Shown here: positions 55,165 to 64,000 of the stretch, one piece after another | Layout of the letters: each line of letters starts with the position of its first letter | How positions within the stretch are numbered: the first letter of the stretch is position 1 | Origin: Andrena cerasifolii | Lineage: Eukaryota > Arthropoda > Insecta > Hymenoptera > Andrenidae | Reading direction: 5' to 3' | Assembly: GCF_050908995.1 (NCBI RefSeq) | Contig: NC_135118.1 | Coordinates: forward strand, 5,580,001-5,644,000 | Length of the DNA: 64,000 nucleotides | Made by a program: the position numbers and the translations under genes | Notes under the pieces: generated by a model | The model's input: the letters and a program-made list of their open reading frames with translations, nothing else | The model's database searches: none | Told to the model about the DNA's origin: nothing

Positions 55165-55342
55165 TGAAAGAACAGAATGACCTATTTGTAAAGCGCGACA
55201 AGTGGAGCGTCTGGGCGAAAACAGAGGACGATCGAGATAGGCCTCCGTCCGCAGCCGACTCGTCGAATAAAGTAGTTGTTACTAACTAGCCGAACGAACA
55301 ACATGTCTGCGTTTTATTAACCTTCCCCGATTCCCTTACAAT
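55165..55342 (+). repeat. LTR-like interspersed repeat, copy 2
   Basis: Shares ATTTGTAAAGCGCG, GGAGCGTCTGG, AAAACAGAGGACGATCGAGA, CCGCAGCCGACT and the CCCTTACA end with 20680-20867. TTTTATTAACC precedes the end. Sequence after the TTACA differs from copy 1, so the repeat ends there, as an LTR would. Confidence 0.55.
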
Positions 55343-55365
55343 AGTGACGCACGAAGCGAAATTCA

Positions 55366-55660
55366 TTTTTAAACGATTTTATTCAGCTTCGATCCTCTGT
55401 TTGTTTGTTTGTATCTATGGTTCAAATCTGGCAACTCAAATTTAACCCTCTTCCAACTATCCAATTGCCTTGAAACTTTGCAGGCGTGCGTAGTTTGGAT
55501 GACAATACAATATTTAAAAAAAAAAAAATTAACCCGTGGGGGTGAAAAAATTACCCAGCCACCAATAAACATAACCCATAACCACAAATCCAAACGACTT
55601 GAAATCAGCCACTCGCGTTCTTTACGAAAGCGACAAAAAACCCGCTGCATTCGGGAAGCT
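55366..55660 (-). repeat. interspersed repeat shared with 63.4 kb
   Basis: Blocks TTTGCAGGCGTGCGTAGTTT, ATGACAATACAATATTTAAA and CCAAACGACTTGAAATCAGC match 63395-63560 in the opposite orientation. The low-coordinate end repeats the 50-bp segment at 14046. On the minus strand it ends GAATAAAATCGTTTAAA, a possible retroposon 3' end with polyadenylation signal. The 150-codon minus frame (55369-55821) shares KEREWLISSRLDL with the frame KEHEWLISSRLDL at 63.4 kb, but I cannot name the protein. Confidence 0.65.
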
Positions 55661-55877
55661 AGTCGAATCACGATTACCGAAAATACAAAATTTATCGAGA
55701 AATGATCCGTCACGTATGTACGAATAGTAAAACTAAAACTTTGCAGGCGTTCGTATGTCGCCATAGAAATTGTAGTTATTTGTAGTACAAGAAAATAATT
55801 ATTTTTTAGTGACTGTAGCACTACAACGTTTCAGCAAACTGTTAAACTGTATACAGCAATAAAAGATATTTGTAAAG

Positions 55878-56452
55878 AAGTAGTAGTAGTAGTAATAGAA
55901 TTTTATTAAGATTAAGCGTATCGCCTAGCATAATCTTTGCCAGTGTACAAGGGTATGTTTCCATTTTTTACATAGGTTTATTTATAGTAGTTAAATATAT
56001 TCTTATAGTTATATATCTCTATAGTTAAATTATTCCTCTATACAAAATGCTCGTAGCCTCATGCTGTTCCTTATGAAGTTTGTTAGTTCCAATATTTGTT
56101 TTTCCTTATATGTTGATATTATGAGTGTCCAGTCGTTGTTTTTCAGAAATTCCGTTCTGAATTCAGCGTACCGAAGGCATTCTCCTAATATATGCTACCT
56201 GGATTCTGGCACATTTTTGTTGCACACAGCGCATATTATGCTTTCGCCTATTCCATATGCTATTCCATTTTCTGCCCTCACTGACCACTCTTGCCTCAAT
56301 GCTAATCTAACTTGTGCCATTATTCTTTTGGTTGTTAGTGGCAGTTTTAAATCTAGGTATTCTGCTTTTGTTATTATTGTTGTGTTTTTTATATACTCAT
56401 ATACTTCTATTTGTAAAGAAGTCTGAGCTGTGAAATGCAAATCCACAAACAT
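55878..56452 (-). mobile_element. non-LTR retrotransposon 3' end, 5'-truncated
   Basis: Minus-strand order: a C-terminal coding remnant (56452 to 56030), a 3' UTR, an ATAAAA signal and a (TAC)n-type tail near 55880-55900. 5' truncation, a 3' UTR and a short simple-repeat tail are typical of target-primed insertion. A palindromic element abuts its truncated end. Confidence 0.75.
56030..56452 (-). pseudogene. C-terminal end of a non-LTR retrotransposon ORF (R1/I/jockey-like)
   Basis: The frame has KAEYLDLKLPLTTKRIMAQV and LALRQEWSVRAENGI. It then has a zinc-knuckle with C-x2-C-x9-H-x4-C spacing (CAVCNKNVPESR, stop, HILGEC) and YAEFRTEFLKNNDW, and terminates at 56030. This knuckle followed by a short tail is known from the C-termini of R1-, I- and jockey-type reverse transcriptase proteins. 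One in-frame stop lies between the second Cys and the His. The reverse transcriptase domain is absent, so it is a dead fragment. I cannot choose a clade. Confidence 0.72.
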
Positions 56453-56491
56453 TACAAACTAGAAAAAAAAAAATATATAAAAAGAAAATTG

Positions 56492-56818
56492 TGTTAAACG
56501 ATTTTATTAAAAATTTAGTAGAAACTAAATTAAAATGCACTAAAAACTAAAATATAATTCTTTTCTTGTACCTCAATTCTGATGGTGTTAAAATGCTGTT
56601 TGATCACTTTAAATAAAATCGTGGGGCACCATGTGCAACCAAAAGGTGAAGTATTAAAGTGATTCACATCCTGTTATGAAATATCGTGCCCCACGATTTT
56701 ATTTAAAGTGATATTAACACCATCAAAATAGAAGTACAATAAAAAGAATTATTTTTTAGTTTTTAGTGCATTTTAATTTAGTTTTTACTACATATTTAAT
56801 AAAAATCGTTTAACATAC
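56492..56818. mobile_element. palindromic MITE-like element, ~140-bp arms
   Basis: GTTAAACGATTTTATTAAAA at the left is mirrored by the right end. Further mirrored words are AAATTAAAATGCACTAAAAA and AAATAAAATCGTGGGGCAC. The loop is about 55 bp (56633-56687). The arm words AAAATGCACTA and CTAAAA also recur near 63688. Confidence 0.85.
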
Positions 56819-57145
56819 ATTTTTTATATATTTTTTATTATTCGTTTACAATAGGGCAATGCTTATTTCCGAAGGGTTCGTCGGGAAACATTTGCCTGTT
56901 AGATGTTGAATAGGGGCAATCGACAGCGTGCCGTTTTTTCTGGGATTTCGACTTTCTTCGCTCTGCGATAATCCTTTGATTGCTCTGTCAGCGGGTGGGA
57001 CACGATGACTTCGGATCGACACATACCGTCATCCACCGTTAACTCGCGGGACAATACGGTCATAAACCGCGACCCTGACGGGACGCGCTAGCCGATCAAC
57101 CTGGCTAACAGGAGGACCTTCAGGTTCGGCAATTTCGGAAAAATT

Positions 57146-57260
57146 TATTCTTACATACCGGGCCATCATTTAATCTTGCAACCCGCGCTCGCGCGAACAG
57201 GTAGTACGGCAACAGCGCCTCACGGACGCATTCCGTTGCAAGTACGCCCCGACCCAACGT
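57146..57260 (+). repeat. interspersed repeat shared with 63.18 kb
   Basis: CTTGCAACCCGCGCTCGCGC, GAACAGG...GGCAACAGCGCCTCACGGAC and GCATT match 63178-63275 (CCTGCAACCAACGCGCGCGC). The copy at 63.18 kb begins ACAGGGTCATCCGTTTAACC, consistent with a CAGGGTG-type end. GC-rich; class unknown. Confidence 0.65.
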
Positions 57261-57372
57261 TCGAGAATTTTAGAATGGTCTCTTTCAAATTAACGTGCCA
57301 AAGAGCTAGGTATTCGGAATTTCCCGGCCCAGGTAAGCAAGCCGCGCGCTCCGCTTTTAATTCACTAACGCA

Positions 57373-57739
57373 AACAAATTCGAAATATTTGGCTGAAAAA
57401 GATACTTCACAGTATGGAGAAGAAAGAATGCAGAGTTCAGAAAAGAAAATCCACGACCTACGATGAAATACTGCGGGGGTTTTGTATTTGGTTGGGTCTG
57501 CACGAGTGCCGTTGGAGTGGAATCTCTACAGTTCATCGATGGTAGCATGAATCATAGAGTTTATATTGACACCCTGAACAAGCACATCCATGCGAGTGCA
57601 AATAAAATGGGACTTAATGACAATTTTATATTTACCCATGAGAATGATCAAAGCATTCTGCATATAATAATGGGCAGGGGGTTTTATATAACACACCAAA
57701 ATATTTGAAAATGGCGCCATGATCACCACATATCAATCC
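57373..57739 (+). pseudogene. Tc1-like transposase fragment cut by a hAT element
   Basis: The frame reads NKFEIFG, stop, KRYFTVWRRKNAEF, PRPTMKYCGGFVFGWVC, GVESLQFIDGSMNHRVYIDT, NKMGLNDNFIFTHENDQ and finally KMAP, stop, SPHINP. This follows the conserved order of Tc1 transposases (SKFEIFG, VWRR, T(V/M)K(H/Y)GGG, GC, FIDG, ...QDNDPKH, SPDLNPIE). The residue at the second catalytic position appears as Glu in HEND rather than Asp, and the third acidic residue lies beyond the break. Sequence stops exactly where the hAT terminus TAGAGGTGG starts (57740). Confidence 0.82.
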
Positions 57740-58010
57740 TAGAGGTGGAGAACTATCGATAGTACTGTCAATATTATTGATAGCCGACACTAACGAAATC
57801 ACTATCGATAGTCTTGTATAACTATCGATATTTTCGATAGTTCTTAATGCGAGCGAAAAAGGCCATTCTGTGCCATTGTGCTGCATTGGGCGCATTAACG
57901 GCATTATATATATTACATATTGTATTTTCCAATATAATGATTCAGTTAATTGATTCTATTCATAATCATTTCTTTCATCGATTCTTCGATTCTTGTATGG
58001 TATAATTTAA

Positions 58011-58057
<47 letters not shown>
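57740..58057 (+). mobile_element. left half of a second hAT copy
   Basis: Starting TAGAGGTGGAGAACTATCGA, it follows the left arm of the 46037 element through CTATCGATAG repeats, AATGCGAGCGAAAAAGGCCA and ATCGATTCTTCGATTCTTG to a (TA)n tract (about 58015-58057). The right half is missing and no copy of the left flank ATCAATCC is found downstream. It interrupts a Tc1 transposase pseudogene. Confidence 0.85.
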
Positions 58058-58061
<4 letters not shown>

Positions 58062-58062
<1 letters not shown>

Positions 58063-58215
58063 TTACTTTTAATGAAGTTTTACCATAAAAAACGTAATTA
58101 CGAAAATATAATATGTAATATTATTTGGCGTATTTTTTTTACTTCTAATGAAGCCAAAAAATTACTTTTTTTATGGTAAAACTTCATTAGAAGTAAAAAA
58201 AATACGCCAATGTTT
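58062..58215. repeat. palindrome next to the hAT half copy
   Basis: TTACTTTTAATGAAGTTTTA then CCATAAAAAA is mirrored by ATGGTAAAACTTCATTAGAA. A second inner pair, GGCGTATTTTTTTTACTTCT near 58128 and its complement near 58190, overlaps it. It is comparable in place to the hairpin at 46355-46475 of the complete hAT copy, so it may be that element's centre. Confidence 0.7.
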
Positions 58216-61147
58216 TTTAAGCAAGATGGGGAGAAACGACTTTGTCTGAATTTTTATATTTATTCCATTTAAACTTGTAAAACTTAGGTTGATTCACAGT
58301 TAAACTGAGACTTATTACTAAAGAATTTTATGGACTTACGTTGCGTTGCCAAATGCGCATGAATTCACTATTGAACTTCGTTTAAATTGCATTGTTTTTT
58401 TCAACATATAATGCACTTTATCAGATAAATATGGAAATCCTATATTCCACAGCTGAATTAATACGTAAAATCAAATTTTTTGAAATTGTGACATGCGGAA
58501 ATTGTTTCCTGCCAACCACAGATATACCTAAATAAGCTGTCTAATTTGAAGAGACCTTAATTTCTTTGTATTTCTCCCCTTCTATTGTATATTCCCAACA
58601 CACATTAGACAAGGTAATTGAAGTGGATATTCCAATCAAACTGAACATTCTGATTTGCAATTATACATTTTTCTACACCTTGTACCTCCTACGTAACTTC
58701 ATTTCACTAATCCTAATGTTCCCTTTTTAGTCAGTTTATCAAATGCCCATCACTTTAAAAAAAAACCCAAAAAAACAGTGCATCGTTACACCAACATAAG
58801 TCCTGTATCACAATGAGACAATTACACTGCAAGTTCGCCTGTAATAATTACAAAAATTCCACTGACCCATTACCAAAGCGTATCTAGAGCAATGTTTCGC
58901 ATCGGGCAAAATTCTCAACGGCGCGAGAAAGAAACTCGCTGTCAGCAGTCCCATGAACGGGATTACGCAAAGGATTCCCTCGCGCCCGATTCACCGACGC
59001 AAAGCTTAATTCCTTACTTAAACACCGTTACTTAATTTGTGCAATTAAATGCCAAAGAATGCGATAACGGCACCGACGCTACGCGTTGGCTCGAGGACCG
59101 AAGGCACGCGAGTGATTCACGCGGGAGAAGCTCGCGTTGATGAGCGAATAACACGCACGCATAACACCATGAACGGCTGAAGAGTGAAACGCGTCAGCGA
59201 GGGAAGCGCAATTCAAATTTCCCTGCGAATTTTGATCGTTGATACGCGAGCACGCGCCATTTACGAGCCATAAATTAGCTACTTATTTCCCATGCAGCCA
59301 CGCTTCATAATGCAGCGAAATGTCGGCGCGGCGCTGCGTCACCTCTAAATGGCTTCTGTCAAAATTTCAACGCAACTTCCCCCAACTTCTAACACCTCCC
59401 CGCCCGGCAGTGTTCGCGGCGTTTGTGAAATTTATATGCGCAACAGCTACCGAGCGAGCTGCTGCAGGTATTTTTAGGGAGCCACGCGCCCCCGACAGAC
59501 TCCAAACTCGTCCTGGATCAGCTCGCTTCGCGAGGACCCGCATCGGAGGGGGTCGCCGCCACGGACTCCCGCGATACGGGGTCTACACGACTGATGGCGC
59601 GAATTTCGAACGTGGCACGAGCGGAGCATGCGAGGGGAAATGGAAGGACGTGAAACGCTGCTGAGGCATGGGGGACTGCATAGGAAGCAGAGGATCAGAA
59701 ACGTGACGTATCGGAGTCACGTGCCGCGCATCCATAGCTCGTAGCTTTTCATTTATCCCATATAATGGAGCAATAGAGAGCGACCAGGTGACACGTGCCA
59801 ATACTACGTATCTCCATCCCCGGGGGAAACAAAAAGTAAAGCGGAACGGAAACGACCGTCGTCAGAGGATAAAACGGTACGCTGATGGTGTGGTCGGTTG
59901 GTGGATGGTGGCCGTTTCGTGAACGGCGTAGTTATGTAAAGTGTTTTTTGGAAATGCAGCTTGCGAAAGCTGATGCACCTGAATGAGTAGACGGGATGGT
60001 GTGTCATTTGTAGTAGATTCGCTAAAGGGGTGATCCTGCACGCGAAAAGAAAGGGATGAATATATAAGGCATCGTGTTTTTATTGGACCTTTCGTTTTCA
60101 AAGAGAAAAAGGAAGACTTCGTGTCGACTAAATAGGCAAGTAATTGACTGTGGCTTGTAAGGTTACGGGAGTAAACATGGTCCGCTTGCAAAAGCAACTT
60201 GTCGAAAACAAAGTCTCGTTGGAAAAAAAATTATTCTACCGCTTCGACTCCTTTTTGCTTAAGGATTCAGTTATATCACAATCGCTTGTTACGTTCCGCC
60301 GATATTCCAAGATGTTTAATATTTTGCGTCTACGCATAAGTCGTGTTTTTTTGAAACGGAAAGTCCAGATAGAAAAATGTTATCCTATGTTTCCAACTAT
60401 TTTTTTTGTCCCGTGGATAATGGACCACCCTGTATATCGGCTTCTTGGAACGTTGCAGATCGAAACAGAGAAGTCGGAATGAGGCAACAACGCGTTAGGA
60501 CGGAACGCGGTTTCACGAAAATTGCGGGGATAATGGCCGTCTGGTGGAATCTGCTTCTTCATTCAACGGACACCTCGCCCCGCGACGAAACGCCTAACTA
60601 GACCAAGAGGGAAATGCCACTTTCCTAACTGCAACTTTCTACCACGATTCACAACGCTCCTCGATCCTCGGAGACTACCTGCGTCCGCTCGATTCTTCTC
60701 GTGAGTAAAAGTGTTCCCCTGTATATGATCTGGTGTCCCTGTATGAACCCTCGCGTGACGAATATAGTACTCACTTCGGCTCCCACCATATCAAACTACT
60801 ATTAGCATCAATTCCTTAAACAAATAAGATTTGCACATCAAAGTCGCGCAAAGTCCAAATTTAATTTCTGTTTATTTTATTTCAATTTCTATTAAATTTT
60901 AAGGTTCCCTAAGCTTCTAAGTTTACTGTGACGTGAGGAGTGCATAAGGTTCGAGTCCTAATTTAACCACCACTCAAAATTTGGTGAGAAAATTAAGCTG
61001 CATGTTTTGTCTTCTCCAGATCGATAGTGATTTAAATAACTATTCGTCGATATACCTAATTCCAAAAATAGTGAAAGTGTAGACCTGTGCCTGAAATTCC
61101 TGTACAGATTGTATAATAGTTGGAGTGCCACTGCAACCAAGGGTTTC
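58216..61147. other. unassigned DNA; GC-richer 58.9-60.7 kb
   Basis: No gene or transposon is recognised in almost 3 kb, the longest repeat-free part of the window. Frames of 111-114 codons (59320-59664 plus, 59862-60197 minus, 60144-60482 plus) have no known domains. CACCCTGTATA near 60429 resembles a CAGGGTG terminus without a partner. Elevated GC and lack of repeats make it a candidate for host functional sequence. Confidence 0.4.
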
Positions 61148-61206
61148 CTGTTTTTAACCAGTATACCAAATTTTTAACATCATCTTCCGGGAGTATTTGA
61201 ACTTTA
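61148..61206 (-). repeat. interspersed repeat family A, fragment
   Basis: TTTCCTGTTTTTAACCAGTA, TACCAAATTTTTAACATCAT and GAACTTTA match 49848-49912. The copy stops where an element with G-rich ends begins (61207). Confidence 0.75.
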
Positions 61207-62074
61207 TAGGATCAACGGGGGGCGGGGGGGGGGGGGGGTATCAGTAACACTTTGACTTTGGAATACAATTACGCAAAAATTATTACAGTTACAACAACAG
61301 TTTTTTTTACGGAAATGTTACTTACTTATCTGACATTATTTGAGCCGCAACAGTTTCGCTGTATGTCAAGTAATATTCCGGTTATTAATAAAAAAATGAG
61401 AAGCGGAGAAAGTGTTACAACCGTCCCTCACCCTGGGTCGGTTGTAACACTGCGTGGAGTCGATAGTAGCACAAATTTAACTTTGCAAAATTAAAATATT
61501 TATTGATTTTACTTGTAATAATAAATGAAAAAATGTAAAATTTATGATTGATCAATCCTTACAGTCAGTGCATTGCACCCATTTTTCATTTGTTTGCTTC
61601 TGCTGTGCTATATGATTCCATGCAAACAAGACAATATTATTCATCTTCTTTGTCACTATTCGGTTCTGTCGCGGTACAACCGACCCCGACTGCCGATGTT
61701 ATAATCGCCACCAGCCAGGCTTTTGAAGTTGAATTATAAATTTTGAATAACGAGACAGTTAAAAGTGATAACTAACGATCACTGTTACTTTAAAAATGGC
61801 CAGATTAAATATTAAAAAAAGAAAAAACACGTACTTGCTAAGGGAGTATATATATATTACAATTTTAAATCAGTAAAAAAAATTACTTTAGGGTATCGAA
61901 AAGTTATTTTCTTCACTATACATGTCTATTGTGACACTCCTAGGAAATGGAGCGTGTATTCCAAATGTCATTCTTCATCATATATCCAAAATTTGTGTTA
62001 ATACTTCTCATATGTTCTGAGGTATTTAACGTGTTACAATCGCCCCCCTGTTACTATCGCCCCCATCTACCCTA
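61207..62074. mobile_element. non-autonomous element with G-rich termini
   Basis: The left end is TAGGATCAACGGGGGGCG, a poly-G run (about 61217-61238), then GGTATCAGTAACAC. The right end read inward is TAGGGTAGATGGGGGCGATA then GTAACAG. Subterminal GGTTGTAACACTGCG (near 61440) and its inverted relatives (CGTGTTACAATCGCCCCCC near 62030) repeat inside. A frame of 80 codons (61252-61494) and another of 63 codons contain no transposase motif. Target duplication is unclear. Confidence 0.6.
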
Positions 62075-63177
62075 AATGTCATATAAACAATGAAACTTTT
62101 CGGTTTCTTATCCTACGTCAAAGTATACGGGCCTTACACTGCTAGCCGTGGAGTCTTTTCAAAAACTGCAAGAATGGAAGGGCACCAGCAACGCCATTTT
62201 GTTTAAAATAAATAGTTACAATTTTTTTCCATATACCATAAATCACCTAGAATGAAGCCCCTACAAAAGATTTTTCATTTATTTTCCAATTTCGTGCAAA
62301 AAAATTCTGAAGCTTACATATGATTTTCAACCCTCCAAGATGACCTAACTCCTTAATAAATATAATAATAACCCCTTGCGCTAATTACACCGAAAATTTC
62401 GAATCAAATCGGTAACTCAAACGTATACGAACGAAACTACGGTTGGAAATCGACTCCGCACCTGTCGGCTATCACCCTACCCATATCGTCCAAGGGTTGA
62501 TACACGTCCGCGAACGTGCCATCGTGTAATTATTTCGTCGTTCATGTCCCGTTGAAAAATTCACCGTGACGCTTGAATGAAAGCTACGTTAGCGTGCAAT
62601 TAAATACCGTTTAATTAAAACGTTCCACCCTCCCGTCACCTCTGTTTACTCCGTTTCAGCTAGCAGCGCGGGAATACAGGTCGCGGCCGCTATAAGGGAG
62701 AACGAATATCGCCAGAAAAGTCAAGAGTGTAATTTACATTTGCATCTGCGTCGCGTATTTCGCGCGACCAGTGCATAAAACGGCAACGGTTGGACCGTAT
62801 AACCGGGCAGGATTTATGTAGAGGGTGCTGAATTCACCGTCGAAACTGAAAGTGTTGGGACCCGACGATCTCAAACACGATTGTAAACGATCTGTACAAA
62901 GGAACGAGAAGTAAAAGGAAGTAGTGGACGTGAGGTAAACGAGAACGATTTCCCCGGAGCTAGTTGAACCGAAATGTATGATTTCTAGAATTTGTCTGTA
63001 ATGGAATCTTTCTACGCTACGGGCACATTCTACACGGTTAGATTTAAGTACAGCCATTTTGCTGCACCTCGTCGTTTGTGGTAATTAAATTTACCTACAC
63101 TACCGCTTATACGTGTCCGAACGGTTCGCAACTTATTGCCAGGGGTTGTAGTAACCTCTTGCAGGCGATGAACCCGT
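62075..63177. other. unassigned DNA; possible TTAA element end at 62355
   Basis: GATGACCTAACTCC then TTAA near 62339-62356 resembles, inverted, the TTAAGG-type ends of other elements (TTAAGGAGTTAGGTCATC), but the other end is not found. The remainder to 63177 is GC-richer and unassigned. A 107-codon minus frame (62734-63057) matches nothing I recognise. Confidence 0.35.
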
Positions 63178-63290
63178 ATACAGGGTCATCCGTTTAACCT
63201 GCAACCAACGCGCGCGCGAACAGACGAAAATGGCAACACCGCCTCACGGACGCATTTCACTATACCATTCACCGGCGCGGACAGCAGCGT
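63178..63290 (+). repeat. interspersed repeat, second copy of 57.15 kb
   Basis: ATACAGGGTCATCCGTTTAA, CAACCAACGCGCGCGCGAAC and CCTCACGGACGCATTTC align with 57146-57230 at roughly four-fifths identity by eye. Confidence 0.65.
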
Positions 63291-63394
63291 TGCCCGAGCT
63301 TAGAAAACATTGTCCAACAGTCATTTTGGTCTGCAACATTCAATAGCCGTTTCTTATAGGTTTTTGTGCGCTGAAAACAAATCCGCGATCGGTT

Positions 63395-63570
63395 TTTGTA
63401 AAGAACACGAGTGGCTGATTTCAAGTCGTTTGGATTTGCGGTTATGGGTTATATTTATTTATAACTGGCTAATTTTTTCATCCACTCGGAGTTAATTTGT
63501 TTTTTTTAAATATTGTATTGTCATCCAAACTACGGACGCCTGCAAAGTTTCCATAAACCACAAATCAAAT
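63395..63570 (+). repeat. interspersed repeat, inverted copy of 55.4 kb
   Basis: GTAAAGAACACGAGTGGCTG, ATTTCAAGTCGTTTGGATTT, AAATATTGTATTGTCATCCA and ACGCCTGCAAAGTTT match the 55366-55660 repeat on the other strand. Confidence 0.7.
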
Positions 63571-64000
63571 CAATTCAATCAAGTGCAATCAGCATGTAAC
63601 CACAAATCAAAACTTAGACACTACAAAGTAAATAATAAATAAAATATACAAACAAATTTTATTAAGTTAAAGAATTTTATTTAAAATGCACTAGAAGCTA
63701 AAAAATTCTCCATGCACGTGTTGATATTCATTATTCATGTAAAAACCCTAGTGTACTTGATTATTTTCAGTAATTTTTATGTTATCTGGTAAAATATTTT
63801 TTCTTATGCGTATAATATATATTTTTGTTACAGTTTATTTGTAACAGTCATACCTAAAACATATATTTATAGTTTTTTACACAGATGAATACTTTTTGAA
63901 TCATAAAAATAAAGATTTTGTACGTTTACATGGTCTTCAAGTGGGTATTCCGCTTTACCCTACCACTTGAACCACTCAATACCTCCGGTAAATCCCATTT
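63571..64000. other. unassigned AT-rich DNA to window end
   Basis: CCACAAATCAAAAC-type words recur twice near 63557 and 63600, and AAAATGCACTAGAAGCTAAA near 63688 echoes the arm of the 56.5-kb palindrome. Nothing else is recognised. Confidence 0.35.

Overview
This window looks like a long gene-free stretch of an arthropod nuclear genome, most likely an insect and possibly a hymenopteran. That is an inference from its AT-rich, intron-like base composition, from short GC-richer islands, and from a dense, nested load of eukaryotic DNA transposons (Tc1/mariner, hAT, pogo, Transib-like and TTAA-target families), solo LTRs and a non-LTR retrotransposon fragment. I see no operons, ribosomal RNA genes, intact tRNA genes or CRISPR arrays. 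No open reading frame exceeds 150 codons, and none could be matched to a host protein. The recognisable coding sequence is all transposon remnants: two Tc1-like transposases (about 3.0-4.0 kb and 57.4-57.7 kb), a mariner transposase C-terminus (about 10.0 kb) and the C-terminal end of a non-LTR retrotransposon ORF (56.0-56.45 kb, minus strand).

Layout. 0-5 kb: a foldback element beside a Tc1 element that is split by a 400-bp solo LTR. 5-12 kb: a MITE fragment, a 1.2-kb palindromic element, a 203-bp MITE, a mariner remnant and an element with GGGGAAAGTG termini. 11.6-20.3 kb: a pogo-like MITE, a Transib-like element with RSS-type CACAGTG ends, a three-layer palindrome nest (15.4-17.9 kb) and a Tc1-type MITE holding two TTAA elements. 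20.5-34.2 kb: an LTR-like repeat, a 282-bp tandem duplication with tRNA-like B boxes, more TTAA elements, a perfect 32-bp hairpin, a young palindrome and degenerate minisatellites. 34.8-42.97 kb: a hAT-type MITE, further TTAA elements, a nested palindrome (38.74-40.7 kb) and a palindrome holding a 306-bp solo LTR. 46.0-49.3 kb: a hAT element with an exact 8-bp target duplication and a second 2.6-kb element in its centre. 52.2-53.0 kb: a 30-bp minisatellite with 177-bp higher-order structure. 54-64 kb: palindromes, a non-LTR 3' end, a Tc1 transposase cut by a second hAT copy, and an element with G-rich termini.

The main theme is a set of at least twelve TTAA-flanked, mostly fully palindromic non-autonomous elements. 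Several share the terminus GGGGTTATGCCTA and an internal AGTGATCACCG-like motif although the sequence between has diverged. Target-site duplications, one internal empty site and nesting relations give a relative insertion history. The GC-richer intervals between elements are the best places for host regulatory sequence, but nothing in them can be assigned a function from sequence alone.
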